This document shows, piece by piece, positions 23,799-32,414 of a DNA stretch of 64,000 bases. How positions within the stretch are numbered: the first letter of the stretch is position 1; every line of letters begins with the position of its first letter. This DNA comes from Limivivens faecihominis (GTDB lineage: Bacteria; Bacillota; Clostridia; Lachnospirales; Lachnospiraceae): the NCBI RefSeq assembly GCF_020686945.1, contig NZ_JAJEPR010000013.1:32390-96389 (forward strand), in the 5' to 3' direction. The notes beneath the pieces were generated by a model, which worked only from the letters and a program-made list of their open reading frames with translations, did no database searches and was not told where the DNA came from. The translations under genes were made by a program, and so were the position numbers.

Positions 23799-25172
23799 AT
23801 GGAGACACATCACAACAAACGAAGTACCTTTTCAGGAAAGCTGGGATTTGTGTTGTCGGCAGCGGGGGCTTCCGTTGGCCTTGGTAACATCTGGCGCTTT
23901 CCTTATCTGGCGGCAAAGTACGGCGGAGGAATCTTTCTCCTGATCTATATCATTCTGGCCCTGACCTTTGGCTATACGATGATCATGGCGGAGACTACGC
24001 TGGGCCGCATGACGCGAAAAAGTCCTGTGGGAGCCTATGCTTCCTTTGGAAAATCAAAATGGCTGTCTTTCGGCGGCTGGATCAATGCTATTATTCCGGT
24101 GCTGATCGTTCCTTATTATTCCGTTATCGGCGGCTGGGTCATCAAATATCTTTTCAGTTATGTCATCGGCCAGGGGTCGGAGCTTGCAGCGGACGGATAT
24201 TTTTCAGCCTTTATCTCTGACGGAGTTTCAACAGAGATTTGCTTTGTGATCTTTGCGCTGCTGACGGTGGGAATCATTTATGCAGGCGTCCGGAACGGTG
24301 TGGAGCGTGTATCTAAATTCATGATGCCGATTCTGGTGGTACTTTCCGTGATTATTGCTGTTTATTCCGTGACGAGACCGGGAGCTCTGGAAGGCGTAAA
24401 ATATTTCCTGATCCCAAATGTGGAAAACTTTTCCTGGATGACGGTAGTGACAGCCATGGGCCAGATGTTCTATTCTCTGTCCATCGCTATGGGAATCCTG
24501 ATAACGTTTGGATCTTATATGAAAAAAGATATTTCCATCGAAGGTTCTACCAGGAACGTGGAGATCTTTGATACGGCCATTGCCATTATGGCGGGGCTTA
24601 TGATCATTCCGGCAGTTTTCGCTTTTTCCGGTGGGGATGCGGAAAGCCTGCAGGCGGGACCGGCGCTGATGTTTATTACGATTCCGAAAGTCTTTGCCAG
24701 CATGGGATTTGGTAACTTTGTAGGAATCCTGTTTTTCCTGCTGGTTCTCTGTGCGGCGCTCACAAGCTCCATTGCCCTGACAGAGAGTGCAGTTTCCACC
24801 TTCCAGGACGAGCTTGGCTGGAGCCGAAAAAAAGCCGCCCTCATCGTAGGCGTGATCATGATAGCTTTGGGAACTCTTTCTTGTCTGGGCTACGGCCCGC
24901 TGGCTGGAGTGCAGATCCTGAAGATGCAGTTTCTGGATTTCTTTGATTTCCTGACCAATTCCGTGATGATGCCCATCGCCGCCATTGCTACCTGCCTTCT
25001 GATCTCAAAAGTAGTGGGTACGAAAAAGATCGAGGAAGAAGTGCTTCTTGAAAACGGTACCTTCCGCAGAAAAAGAATCTTCAATTTTATGATCCGCTAC
25101 CTTTGCCCCATTTTTGCAGCGATCATTCTGATCAGCTCTGTGGCGAATGCGTTTGGATGGATTTCCATGTAA
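23799..25172 (+). CDS. Sodium-dependent transporter, SNF (neurotransmitter:sodium symporter) family
   Basis: 457 residues, about 11-12 membrane segments. The N-terminal signature SAAGASVGLGNIWRFPYLAA is the conserved Na+/substrate site of LeuT-like transporters. The likely substrate is an amino acid. It begins 18 bp after thyX with GGGAGG before the ATG. Confidence 0.95.
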   Translation: METHHNKRSTFSGKLGFVLSAAGASVGLGNIWRFPYLAAKYGGGIFLLIYIILALTFGYTMIMAETTLGRMTRKSPVGAYASFGKSKWLSFGGWINAIIPVLIVPYYSVIGGWVIKYLFSYVIGQGSELAADGYFSAFISDGVSTEICFVIFALLTVGIIYAGVRNGVERVSKFMMPILVVLSVIIAVYSVTRPGALEGVKYFLIPNVENFSWMTVVTAMGQMFYSLSIAMGILITFGSYMKKDISIEGSTRNVEIFDTAIAIMAGLMIIPAVFAFSGGDAESLQAGPALMFITIPKVFASMGFGNFVGILFFLLVLCAALTSSIALTESAVSTFQDELGWSRKKAALIVGVIMIALGTLSCLGYGPLAGVQILKMQFLDFFDFLTNSVMMPIAAIATCLLISKVVGTKKIEEEVLLENGTFRRKRIFNFMIRYLCPIFAAIILISSVANAFGWISM

Positions 25173-25178
25173 AAAAAG

Positions 25179-25226
25179 ACTCCCATAAAGACCATACAAA
25201 AAGCTGGTTTTTATGGGAGTTTTTTG
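25179..25226 (+). terminator. Bidirectional terminator between SNF transporter and EEP protein genes
   Basis: ACTCCCATAAA (25179-25189) pairs with TTTATGGGAGT (25210-25220); T-run after and A-run before, fitting convergent genes. Confidence 0.92.
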
Positions 25227-25236
25227 TGTCAGAGAA

Positions 25237-26355
25237 TTATTTCAGTTTAAATTTCAGGTACACCGGATCATGGTCCGAGTAAGAATAGCCGGAATTGATG
25301 TTTTCGTAGGAGAGGCATTCCAGGTTATCGGAGATGATGAAGCCGTCCAGGGTGACGGTGTAGGTCACGCCGGGAACGTATTCCATATCTGCGTTTCGGG
25401 CGCTGTCCCAGAGGGCATCTTTTTCTTCCTCGGAGAGAAGGTCCAGGCAGAAAGTGAAGTGTTCCGGAAGGTCTTCCCGGGGGAAGGGATAAGCCCAGGA
25501 TTCGTGCCCTGTGGAATCATCCTCGGAGGCTTTGAGGTCATGGTTGAAGTCACCGCCGCAGAGGACGTAATTTCCAGCCCCGTATTCTGCCTCCATGTCG
25601 TTGCAGAGCATGCTGATCTGGCCTTCCCGGATGGCGTCGCTGTTTCCGTAGGCGGACATATGAAGTTCAAAAATTACCAGTTCTTTGCCGTTTTCCACCG
25701 GGATCCGGGAGATGCTGTAGCAGCGGTCCAGGTCGAAAAATTTGGTAAAAGAAGTGGAGACCGGGAAGCTTCTCCGCAGGGCGGAAGTGACCGGATATCT
25801 GGAAAACAATGCCAGACCCGATCGGCTGCGGCCATGAGGCTGCGTAAACGGATAAAAAAGGAAAGCCGAGTCATAATTTTGGGCAAAGACCGAATCGTAT
25901 TCCGGGAAGCTTTCTTTCAAAAGTTCATACTCATTTACATGATAACTCCGGGTCGAATTGAGGTCCACCTCCTGGATCAGAGCAAAATCCGGATCATAAG
26001 AAGCCGCCAGTTTCCCGGCACCACTCACCGTCTCCAGCACGCTTTCCTTACTTTTTGCCCAGGAAGATTTACCTCCATCCATAAAGAAACTGAAGTCCGG
26101 CGTATAGGCTCCAAACCCGATATTATAAGTCAGCGCCGAATACTCCGTCCCTGTTTTTAATGTTACATCCACATTCCCCTCTGCCGATTTTTCCACCTCC
26201 AGTTCCAGATTATCCTCAATCCGATGATAACTCACAAAAAGATACCCAATATAAACAACCAAAACCAGAACCAAAATCCCTACAGCCCCTAAAAAAATCC
26301 GCAATATTGTCCATCCAATTCCGCGTTTTTTGTATTCTTTCTTTTTCTTATGCAT
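25237..26355 (-). CDS. Membrane-anchored endonuclease/exonuclease/phosphatase (EEP) fold protein
   Basis: 372 residues. A lysine-rich start and one membrane segment (about residues 15-43) anchor the protein, with the catalytic domain outside. EEP motifs: LTYNIGFGAY, ALIQEVDLNS (metal Glu), LHMSAYG, CGGDFNHD and a final YSDHDPVYLKF (catalytic His). Such proteins act as DNases, phosphodiesterases or sphingomyelinase-like enzymes; the substrate is not clear here. Confidence 0.88.
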   Translation of the reverse strand: MHKKKKEYKKRGIGWTILRIFLGAVGILVLVLVVYIGYLFVSYHRIEDNLELEVEKSAEGNVDVTLKTGTEYSALTYNIGFGAYTPDFSFFMDGGKSSWAKSKESVLETVSGAGKLAASYDPDFALIQEVDLNSTRSYHVNEYELLKESFPEYDSVFAQNYDSAFLFYPFTQPHGRSRSGLALFSRYPVTSALRRSFPVSTSFTKFFDLDRCYSISRIPVENGKELVIFELHMSAYGNSDAIREGQISMLCNDMEAEYGAGNYVLCGGDFNHDLKASEDDSTGHESWAYPFPREDLPEHFTFCLDLLSEEEKDALWDSARNADMEYVPGVTYTVTLDGFIISDNLECLSYENINSGYSYSDHDPVYLKFKLK

Positions 26356-26395
26356 TCAATCACTCCTATTTTTTGTAGAAAATTTGTTACCGGAC

Positions 26396-26480
26396 GCACG
26401 GCACTCTGGAGGCGTTCAGACCTTCGGTTGCGGCAGGGCGAAATACCAGGAATTTCTGCCCCGCCTCCAGAGTGCCGTGC
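26396..26480. repeat. Perfect 19-bp inverted repeat with 47-bp loop
   Basis: GCACGGCACTCTGGAGGCG at 26396-26414 is exactly inverted at 26462-26480. The loop contains further pairing (GGCAG/CTGCC). It lies upstream of the EEP gene. No T-run and no coding potential; it may be a structured RNA or a small palindromic element. Confidence 0.8.
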
Positions 26481-26564
26481 TGTCTTTCGCCTGCCGGAAA
26501 AAGTAGCTCGCTTTACGTTTTCTCAGTAAAATGATCCCTGATACCTCATATTATCGCCATGTCC

Positions 26565-26668
26565 CAGTCTGACGTAAGCCCCATATTTTCTAAGCGGGCC
26601 CGGTTGGGGGAGTTTGAGGGGGCGGGCGGGCTCGCGACTCGGAGCGCGCCCCCTCAATATAATTTTCT
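26565..26668 (+). repeat. Dispersed repeat, copy A
   Basis: Shares with copies B and C the order: TCTGACRTAAGCCCC, AT-rich ATATTTT, GGGCC, GGGGGAG, then a G-rich/C-rich hairpin (GAGGGGGCG with CGCCCCCTC) and a TAATTTTC-type end. The hairpin sequences differ between copies while pairing is kept. It abuts the stop codon of the ABC-class ATPase gene on the other strand. With the 19-bp inverted repeat it fills the 310-bp gap between the two genes. Confidence 0.78.
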
Positions 26669-28349
26669 AACCGCGATACCGGTTAAAGCATGCGAAGATC
26701 TCCTGCTTCCGCGGCATCGCCAAGCCACACCTTACGCAATCCCCACCGACTACGGCCTCCAGCCCGCCGTTGGAAATCTCTTTTTCCAACATTTCCACGA
26801 TTTCCGAAATCCTTTTACTTCCATTTATATGCTCCATCGTGTACCTGAGCATGGCAGCCAGTGCTGCCGTCTGCTCCACATCCACAATCTGCTCCACATA
26901 CCGCAGATCCAGCGCCTCTTTTCCAACCTGAAAGCCATCTTTCCCTCTCACCCGGGTTTTAATCCTATCATTTTCCCCTGCTTTTTTAAAGAACAGCTCC
27001 CTTTTAAATTCCGGCATCACGAAATCCGGCACATCCGTCTTTTTCAACGGATATTCTTCCAGCATGGCCTTCACCTTCTCTGTGATATTCATCGGCCGGT
27101 ACGCATCCATCTGAATTACCGTATCCGCGATATGAAAGAACGCCCCGGAGCTTCCGGCCACGAGCACCGTGGAAATTCCACATTTCTCATAGAGATTCCT
27201 TGCCCGTTCCAGAAACGGAGTGATTGGCTCTTTTTCCCGGTGAATCACACTCTGCATAAAGCTGTCCCGCACCATGAAATTGGTAGCAGAGGTATCCTCA
27301 TCCAGAAGAAAAACCTGACTTCCCGCCTCCATACTCTCCACAATTCCCGCAGCCTGGGAAGTACTTCCGCTGGCATCCGGGGTGGAGAAGCGGTGGGTGT
27401 CTTTTTTATTTGGAAGATCATTGATGAAAAGAGAGATATCGACTTCCCGGATCAGCCGTCCGTCCTCGGAGCGGAGTTTCACAGCAGTGGGATCGGTGAT
27501 CACATATTCGCGGCCGTCCCCGGCGATATGGTTATAAACACCGCGCTCCAGCGCTGAGAGCAGCGTCGATTTTCCATGATAACCGCCACCCACAATAAGT
27601 GTGATTCCCTTTCGGATTCCCAGGCCGGTGATTTTTCCATGATGGGGAAGCGTAAGCTCCACGCGGAGACTTTCCGGGGAAATGAAGGGAACGCTGCCTT
27701 TCATCGGCTTCTGGGAAATGCCGCTCTCCCGGGGGAGAATGGAGCCGTCGGCGACGAAGGCGATAAGACCCAGCCTGGGGAGCTCTTTGCGGATAAAATT
27801 CTGATCCTCGGAAAGCTCGATCACCTGCCGGACTTCTTCTGCCTTCAGATTCCGGTAGAAGAAGGACTGGGTCACAGCTTTGGGAAGAAAATCAAAAAAT
27901 ATCTTTTCCAGCTCCGATGCATTGATGGTCCGGCCGTTGGCGGGAAAGCCTACCTCAAAGCGGGCGATGAATTCTTTTTCCGTGATGGAGAGGGATGTCC
28001 GCTTTAAAATTTCCTGGCTGCAGCTGCTGGTGGAGAGAAGGCCGCTCTTTCCGGAGCCTTTTGCCCGGAAATTAAAGCGGGAGATGGCGGCCGAAAACTG
28101 CCGCGTGAGAAAATCCGCGAGGGCCGTCCGCTGAAAATCTTCCTTTAAATAAGTATCAGGGAAGCCGGCCCGCTCCCGCCAGATCCGGACACTGATGCTG
28201 GAGGGGGAAGCGAACGGGTCACCCTGCACATGGTCGATGGAAAGCCGATAGGTCCGGAAATCGTAAATTCCTTTCAGTCCCTTGTAGGCCGGATAACTTT
28301 TTCTATGGATGGAATGAAGGAGCTCCCGGAGCTCTTCTGACTGTTTCAT
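26667..28349 (-). CDS. ABC-class ATPase (COG3044 type)
   Basis: 560 residues matching the predicted ATPases of the ABC class: P-loop-like VGGGYHGKSTLLSALERGVY, then EVDISLFINDLPN, a signature-like DASGSTSQAAGIVES, and Walker B QVFLLDEDTSATNFMVRD. The lead-in IRKGITLIVGG is typical. It is a soluble single-chain protein with no transporter part; related proteins are linked to RNA binding but the role in bacteria is unknown. ATG follows AGGAGG on the reverse strand. Confidence 0.88.
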   Translation of the reverse strand: MKQSEELRELLHSIHRKSYPAYKGLKGIYDFRTYRLSIDHVQGDPFASPSSISVRIWRERAGFPDTYLKEDFQRTALADFLTRQFSAAISRFNFRAKGSGKSGLLSTSSCSQEILKRTSLSITEKEFIARFEVGFPANGRTINASELEKIFFDFLPKAVTQSFFYRNLKAEEVRQVIELSEDQNFIRKELPRLGLIAFVADGSILPRESGISQKPMKGSVPFISPESLRVELTLPHHGKITGLGIRKGITLIVGGGYHGKSTLLSALERGVYNHIAGDGREYVITDPTAVKLRSEDGRLIREVDISLFINDLPNKKDTHRFSTPDASGSTSQAAGIVESMEAGSQVFLLDEDTSATNFMVRDSFMQSVIHREKEPITPFLERARNLYEKCGISTVLVAGSSGAFFHIADTVIQMDAYRPMNITEKVKAMLEEYPLKKTDVPDFVMPEFKRELFFKKAGENDRIKTRVRGKDGFQVGKEALDLRYVEQIVDVEQTAALAAMLRYTMEHINGSKRISEIVEMLEKEISNGGLEAVVGGDCVRCGLAMPRKQEIFACFNRYRG

Positions 28350-28495
28350 AATGTACCTCCTAAAGTGAATGATACCTGCAAATTGCTACGCTTCAAAGCA
28401 ACTCACACAATGTTATCTCCAGTATAGTCAACTTTCCTTTATTCGGCAAGCAGAGATATTCAGATATTTTTAAGGATATTCTTACTATCTCTTTA

Positions 28496-28524
28496 TTGTC
28501 AATACACCAACCAGGTGGTAAAAT
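28496..28524 (+). promoter_or_regulatory. Promoter of greA
   Basis: TTGTCA (28496-28501), 17-bp spacer, TAAAAT (28519-28524), 57 bp before the greA start. Confidence 0.8.
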
Positions 28525-28581
28525 AAACAATCGGACGGGCGGCGGCAGCCGTCTGAATGTGTGTGAAAGGAGAGAAACGTC

Positions 28582-29088
28582 ATGTATCATGAGAAACTGA
28601 CTCAAAAAGACGTGGAGCGTCTTCAGGAAGAGATCGATCACCGGAAGCTTGTGGTGAGAAAGGAAGCCATCGAGGCTGTGAAGGAAGCGAGAGCCCAGGG
28701 TGATTTAAGTGAGAACTTTGAATATTACGCAGCGAAAAGGGACAAGAATAAGAACGAGAGCCGGATCCGCTATCTGGAGAGAATGATCAAGAATGCGGAG
28801 ATCATCACGGACAATTCCAGGGATGACGAGGTGGGCTTAAATAACACGGTCCAGCTTTATATGGAAGAGGACGATGAGACTGAGACCTACAAGCTCGTGA
28901 CCTCCATCCGCGGCAATTCCCTTTCTGGCAGGATCAGTACGGAATCCCCCTTAGGAAAAGCAATCCTGGGCCATAAGGTAGGCGACCGGGTGGCGGTGAA
29001 GGTCAGCGATGACTACACCTATTATGTGGTGATTCGTTCCATTGAAAATACGGAGGATGACGGTTCCGACGCGATCCGTGGATTCTGA
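28582..29088 (+). CDS. greA: Transcription elongation factor GreA
   Basis: 168 residues: an N-terminal coiled coil with the tip motif KEARAQGDLSENFEYYAAKR, whose acidic residues reach into RNA polymerase, and a C-terminal FKBP-like domain (SPLGKAILGHKVGDRVAVKV). It stimulates cleavage of backtracked RNA. ATG follows AAAGGAGAG. It is 16 bp before the LTA-synthase-like gene. Confidence 0.93.
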   Translation: MYHEKLTQKDVERLQEEIDHRKLVVRKEAIEAVKEARAQGDLSENFEYYAAKRDKNKNESRIRYLERMIKNAEIITDNSRDDEVGLNNTVQLYMEEDDETETYKLVTSIRGNSLSGRISTESPLGKAILGHKVGDRVAVKVSDDYTYYVVIRSIENTEDDGSDAIRGF

Positions 29089-29104
29089 TTCTAGGAGAAA
29101 AACA

Positions 29105-30595
29105 GTGAAAAAGAGAAAATTGAAAAGTACAAAAAAGGTGGCGGTCTTCCTGCTTTTGATGGCAGTCTGGATGGCGTCCTCCTTTGTCTGGCTGCAAAGC
29201 TATTTTGCGGACCTGACCATGGACAAACTGATCTTCCAGATGCGGGTGCCCATGACAGGAACCAATTCCGATATCATCTGGAACTATCTGCTTTACGCGG
29301 TGCCGCCCTGTCTCGTTATGGGCCTTCTGCTCTGGCTCCTTCTGAGAAAGCCGGAGCGGATCTTTAAATTCCGCATTTTTACGTTGCTTCGTAAAGGGCT
29401 TCTGCCGCTTTCGATTCTTTGTGTGCTGGTCTCAGCCGGCTATGGAATCTGGCGGTTTGACATTCCGGACTATCTCTACGCCCAGACCCATGCGTCAAAG
29501 CTCTATGAGAACCATTATGTGGATCCCAACACTGTGGAGCTGACTTTTCCGGAGAAAAAGAGAAACCTCATCTATATTTTCCTGGAATCCTTCGAGCAGA
29601 CCTTTGCGTCGGCGGAATACGGCGGTTTTCAGGAGGAAAATCTGATTCCGAACCTGACGAAACTCCAGCGGGAAAAAGGAAGCACTTATTTCTCTGAACC
29701 CGGCGGGTACGGCATGACGGAGATGGCCAACTGCAGCTGGACCATGGCTTCCATGGTGGCCCAGACCAGCGGCATTCCGCTTTCCATTCCGCTGGCCCAC
29801 AACGACTACGACATGTACGATACCTTCCTTCCCGGCGTCACGACTCTGGGACAGATTCTGGAAAAGGAAGGCTATCAGCAGGAGCTTCTTATCGGTTCCG
29901 AGGCGGCTTTTGCGGGAACCGACCACTATTTTGAACAGCATGGAAACTATGCGATCCGGGATTACGACTACGCCATCGAGAATGGCTGGATTCCGGAAGA
30001 TTACTATGAATGGTGGGGCTTCGAGGATGAAAAACTCTTCGCCTTTGCAAAAGAAGAGCTGAACCGTCTCTATGAAACAGGAGAACCGTTCAACCTGACG
30101 ATGGCTACAATGGACACCCATTGCGTGGAGGGCTACACCTGTGAGCTCTGCGAAGATGAGTACGAAAATCCCTATTACAATGTAATTTCCTGCTCCGACC
30201 GGCAGCTCTCAGCCTTTGTGGACTGGATCAAGGAACAGCCCTTTGCGGAAAATACAACGGTTGTGCTCTGCGGTGATCATCTGACCATGGATGCGGCCTA
30301 TTCAGATTCCGTGGATGAAGATTTCCACCGGACAGATTTTAATGTGATTATAAATGCGGCGGCCGAGGCGGAAAATCCCCATGACCGGGTTTTCTGCGCC
30401 CTGGATCTGTTTCCGACGACGCTGGTGGCCCTGGGCGTGGAGATCCCCGGTAACCGGCTGGGTCTGGGGGCCAATCTTTTTTCCGATGAGCCCACCCTCT
30501 GCGAGTCCATGGGAACGGAAGAATTGGCAGACCAGATCAAGCAGACCAACAACTACTACAACAAACATTTCCTTTATGGAAAAAACAAAGCCTGA
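29105..30595 (+). CDS. LTA-synthase-like sulfatase-family membrane enzyme
   Basis: 496 residues: three N-terminal membrane segments and an extracellular alkaline-phosphatase-type domain. Metal and nucleophile motifs: FLESFEQT (Glu), YGMTEMANCSW (the nucleophile position in LtaS is a Thr in a similar GMTxxA context), DTHCVEG and CGDHLTMD. It likely moves phosphoglycerol or a similar group onto a cell-surface polymer. I chose GTG at 29105 (after TAGGAG), giving KKRKLKSTKK as a cytoplasmic start. Confidence 0.85.
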   Translation: MKKRKLKSTKKVAVFLLLMAVWMASSFVWLQSYFADLTMDKLIFQMRVPMTGTNSDIIWNYLLYAVPPCLVMGLLLWLLLRKPERIFKFRIFTLLRKGLLPLSILCVLVSAGYGIWRFDIPDYLYAQTHASKLYENHYVDPNTVELTFPEKKRNLIYIFLESFEQTFASAEYGGFQEENLIPNLTKLQREKGSTYFSEPGGYGMTEMANCSWTMASMVAQTSGIPLSIPLAHNDYDMYDTFLPGVTTLGQILEKEGYQQELLIGSEAAFAGTDHYFEQHGNYAIRDYDYAIENGWIPEDYYEWWGFEDEKLFAFAKEELNRLYETGEPFNLTMATMDTHCVEGYTCELCEDEYENPYYNVISCSDRQLSAFVDWIKEQPFAENTTVVLCGDHLTMDAAYSDSVDEDFHRTDFNVIINAAAEAENPHDRVFCALDLFPTTLVALGVEIPGNRLGLGANLFSDEPTLCESMGTEELADQIKQTNNYYNKHFLYGKNKA

Positions 30596-30603
30596 AATTC
30601 GGA

Positions 30604-30630
30604 TTTCCCCTTGTTTACAAGGGGAAATTT
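30604..30630 (+). terminator. Terminator after LTA-synthase-like gene
   Basis: TTTCCCCTTG pairs with CAAGGGGAAA, followed by TTT only; it overlaps the next promoter. Confidence 0.6.
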
Positions 30631-30639
30631 CCGTATAAT
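30611..30639 (+). promoter_or_regulatory. Promoter of FAD oxidoreductase gene
   Basis: TTGTTT (30611-30616), 17-bp spacer, consensus TATAAT (30634-30639). It is embedded in the terminator hairpin of the upstream gene. Confidence 0.75.
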
Positions 30640-30675
30640 CAATACGGGGAGTGCAAAAGAGGAGGAACTAAATAA

Positions 30676-32064
30676 ATGAAAGCATATGATATTATCATCA
30701 TCGGCGCAGGCCCCGGCGGAATTTTTGCTGCCTACGAGCTGATGAAACAGAAACCGGACCTGAAAGTGGCTGTTTTTGAGGCGGGCCACATGCTGAATAA
30801 GAGAAAATGTCCCATTGACGGAGTGAAAATCAAATCCTGTATCCATTGCAAGAGCTGTTCCATTATGAGCGGTTTCGGAGGAGCGGGAGCTTTTTCTGAC
30901 GGAAAATACAACATCACGAACGATTTCGGCGGCACTCTCTACGAGCACATCGGCAAACAGCCGGCCATTGAGCTCATGAAATATGTGGATGAGATTAATC
31001 TGATCCACGGCGGCGAGGGAACGAGACTTTATTCCACAGCAGGAACAAAGTTCAAGAAGATCTGCATGCAGAACGGCCTGAATCTTCTCAACGCTTCCGT
31101 TCGTCACCTGGGAACCGATATCAACTATGTGGTTCTGGAAAATCTTTACAATGAGCTTGAGAAAAAGGTGGATTTCTACTTTGACAAGCCGGTTCTGAAA
31201 ATGGAAAAATTACCGAGCGGCTACCGCATTCACTGTGCGGATGAGTTTTTCGACTGCGATCAGTGTATTGTTTCCGTCGGAAGAAGCGGAAGCAAATGGA
31301 TGGAGGAAGTCTGTAAGGAGATGGATATCCCCACAAAGTCCAACCGTGTGGATATCGGTGTCCGCGTCGAGCTTCCGGCCGTCATTTTCTCAGATCTGAC
31401 CGATGAGCTTTATGAGAGCAAGATCGTTTACCGTACCCACCAGTTTGAGGACAATGTCCGTACCTTCTGCATGAATCCCCACGGTATCGTGGTAAGTGAG
31501 AACACCAACGGCATCGTCACCGTAAACGGCCACAGCTATGAGGGACTGGACAAGCAGACGGAGAACACGAACTTCGCCCTTCTTGTGGCAAAGCATTTCT
31601 CCGAGCCCTTCAAGGACAGCAACGGCTACGGTGAGAGCATTGCCCGCCTTTCCAACATGCTGGGCGGCGGCGTTATCGTACAGCGTTTCGGTGATCTGGA
31701 GCGAGGAAGACGAAGCAATGAGAAACGAATCGCCGAGGGGCTTGTAACGCCGACCCTGGCAGCTACGCCGGGAGACTTAAGCCTGGTACTGCCGAAACGG
31801 ATCTTGGACGGTATCGTGGAGATGATCTATGCACTGGATAAGATCGCTCCGGGAACAGCCAATGATGATACCCTGCTTTATGGCGTGGAAGTCAAGTTCT
31901 ACAATATGGAGGTTTCTCTGGACGAACATCTGGAGAGCATCTATCCGGGTCTCTACATCATCGGCGACGGAAGCGGCGTAACCCATTCCCTTTCCCATGC
32001 TTCCGCTAGCGGCGTTTATGTGGCAAGAAATATTGTTGAGCGGATGGAAGGAAAAGAAGCGTAA
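30676..32064 (+). CDS. FAD-dependent oxidoreductase (COG2509 type)
   Basis: 462 residues. The Rossmann dinucleotide motif is DIIIIGAGPGGIFAAYEL, with a second FAD contact YIIGDGSGVTHSLSHASASG near the end. A Cys-rich stretch (CPIDG...CIHCKSC) precedes SGFGGAGAFSDGKYN, which is typical of this uncharacterised dehydrogenase group. The substrate is unknown. GAGGAGG precedes the ATG. Confidence 0.88.
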   Translation: MKAYDIIIIGAGPGGIFAAYELMKQKPDLKVAVFEAGHMLNKRKCPIDGVKIKSCIHCKSCSIMSGFGGAGAFSDGKYNITNDFGGTLYEHIGKQPAIELMKYVDEINLIHGGEGTRLYSTAGTKFKKICMQNGLNLLNASVRHLGTDINYVVLENLYNELEKKVDFYFDKPVLKMEKLPSGYRIHCADEFFDCDQCIVSVGRSGSKWMEEVCKEMDIPTKSNRVDIGVRVELPAVIFSDLTDELYESKIVYRTHQFEDNVRTFCMNPHGIVVSENTNGIVTVNGHSYEGLDKQTENTNFALLVAKHFSEPFKDSNGYGESIARLSNMLGGGVIVQRFGDLERGRRSNEKRIAEGLVTPTLAATPGDLSLVLPKRILDGIVEMIYALDKIAPGTANDDTLLYGVEVKFYNMEVSLDEHLESIYPGLYIIGDGSGVTHSLSHASASGVYVARNIVERMEGKEA

Positions 32065-32136
32065 GATGCAGGAATTTCCTGTGTCTGAAAAAGAAGCCAC
32101 GGAATAGGTAAGAAAATATTGGTGAAATTGAGAAGT

Positions 32137-32178
32137 GCTGTTGCAATCACTTATTTTGATGATTAGCAACAGCCTTTT
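32137..32178 (+). terminator. Terminator after FAD oxidoreductase gene
   Basis: GCTGTTGC (32137-32144) pairs with GCAACAGC (32166-32173), extended by AATCA/TGATT, then CTTTTT. Confidence 0.88.
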
Positions 32179-32414
32179 TAAAATGCTGCAGCGGCGACCT
32201 TCCTATAAGCTTTATTTGACTGCATATCGCAAAATCCCCAAAATCTCAATTGCAGTCAATGAAACCACCAAAAATGCATGACCAAAGGAGGCCAGCCTGT
32301 CCCTTCGAATATTTTTTTGATGTCACCAAAATAATAAAAAAATCATTCTTTTCATGGAACATCTCTCCGCATCATGATAAAATGAAAAAAGCGAAATAAC
32401 AGGAGGGTATTACG
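32179..32414 (+). other. Intergenic stretch before the GH3 gene
   Basis: About 235 bp without a gene. A 9-bp inverted repeat TTGACTGCA/TGCAGTCAA spans roughly 32217-32263 without a T-run. An AT-rich part with GATAAAAT (about 32375) may hold the promoter of the GH3 gene, and AGGAGG precedes its ATG. Nothing else is recognised. Confidence 0.5.

Noticed and set aside
26559..27557. Open frame opposite the ABC-class ATPase
   Set aside because: No ribosome site; His/Phe/Pro-rich shadow, and it begins inside the dispersed repeat.
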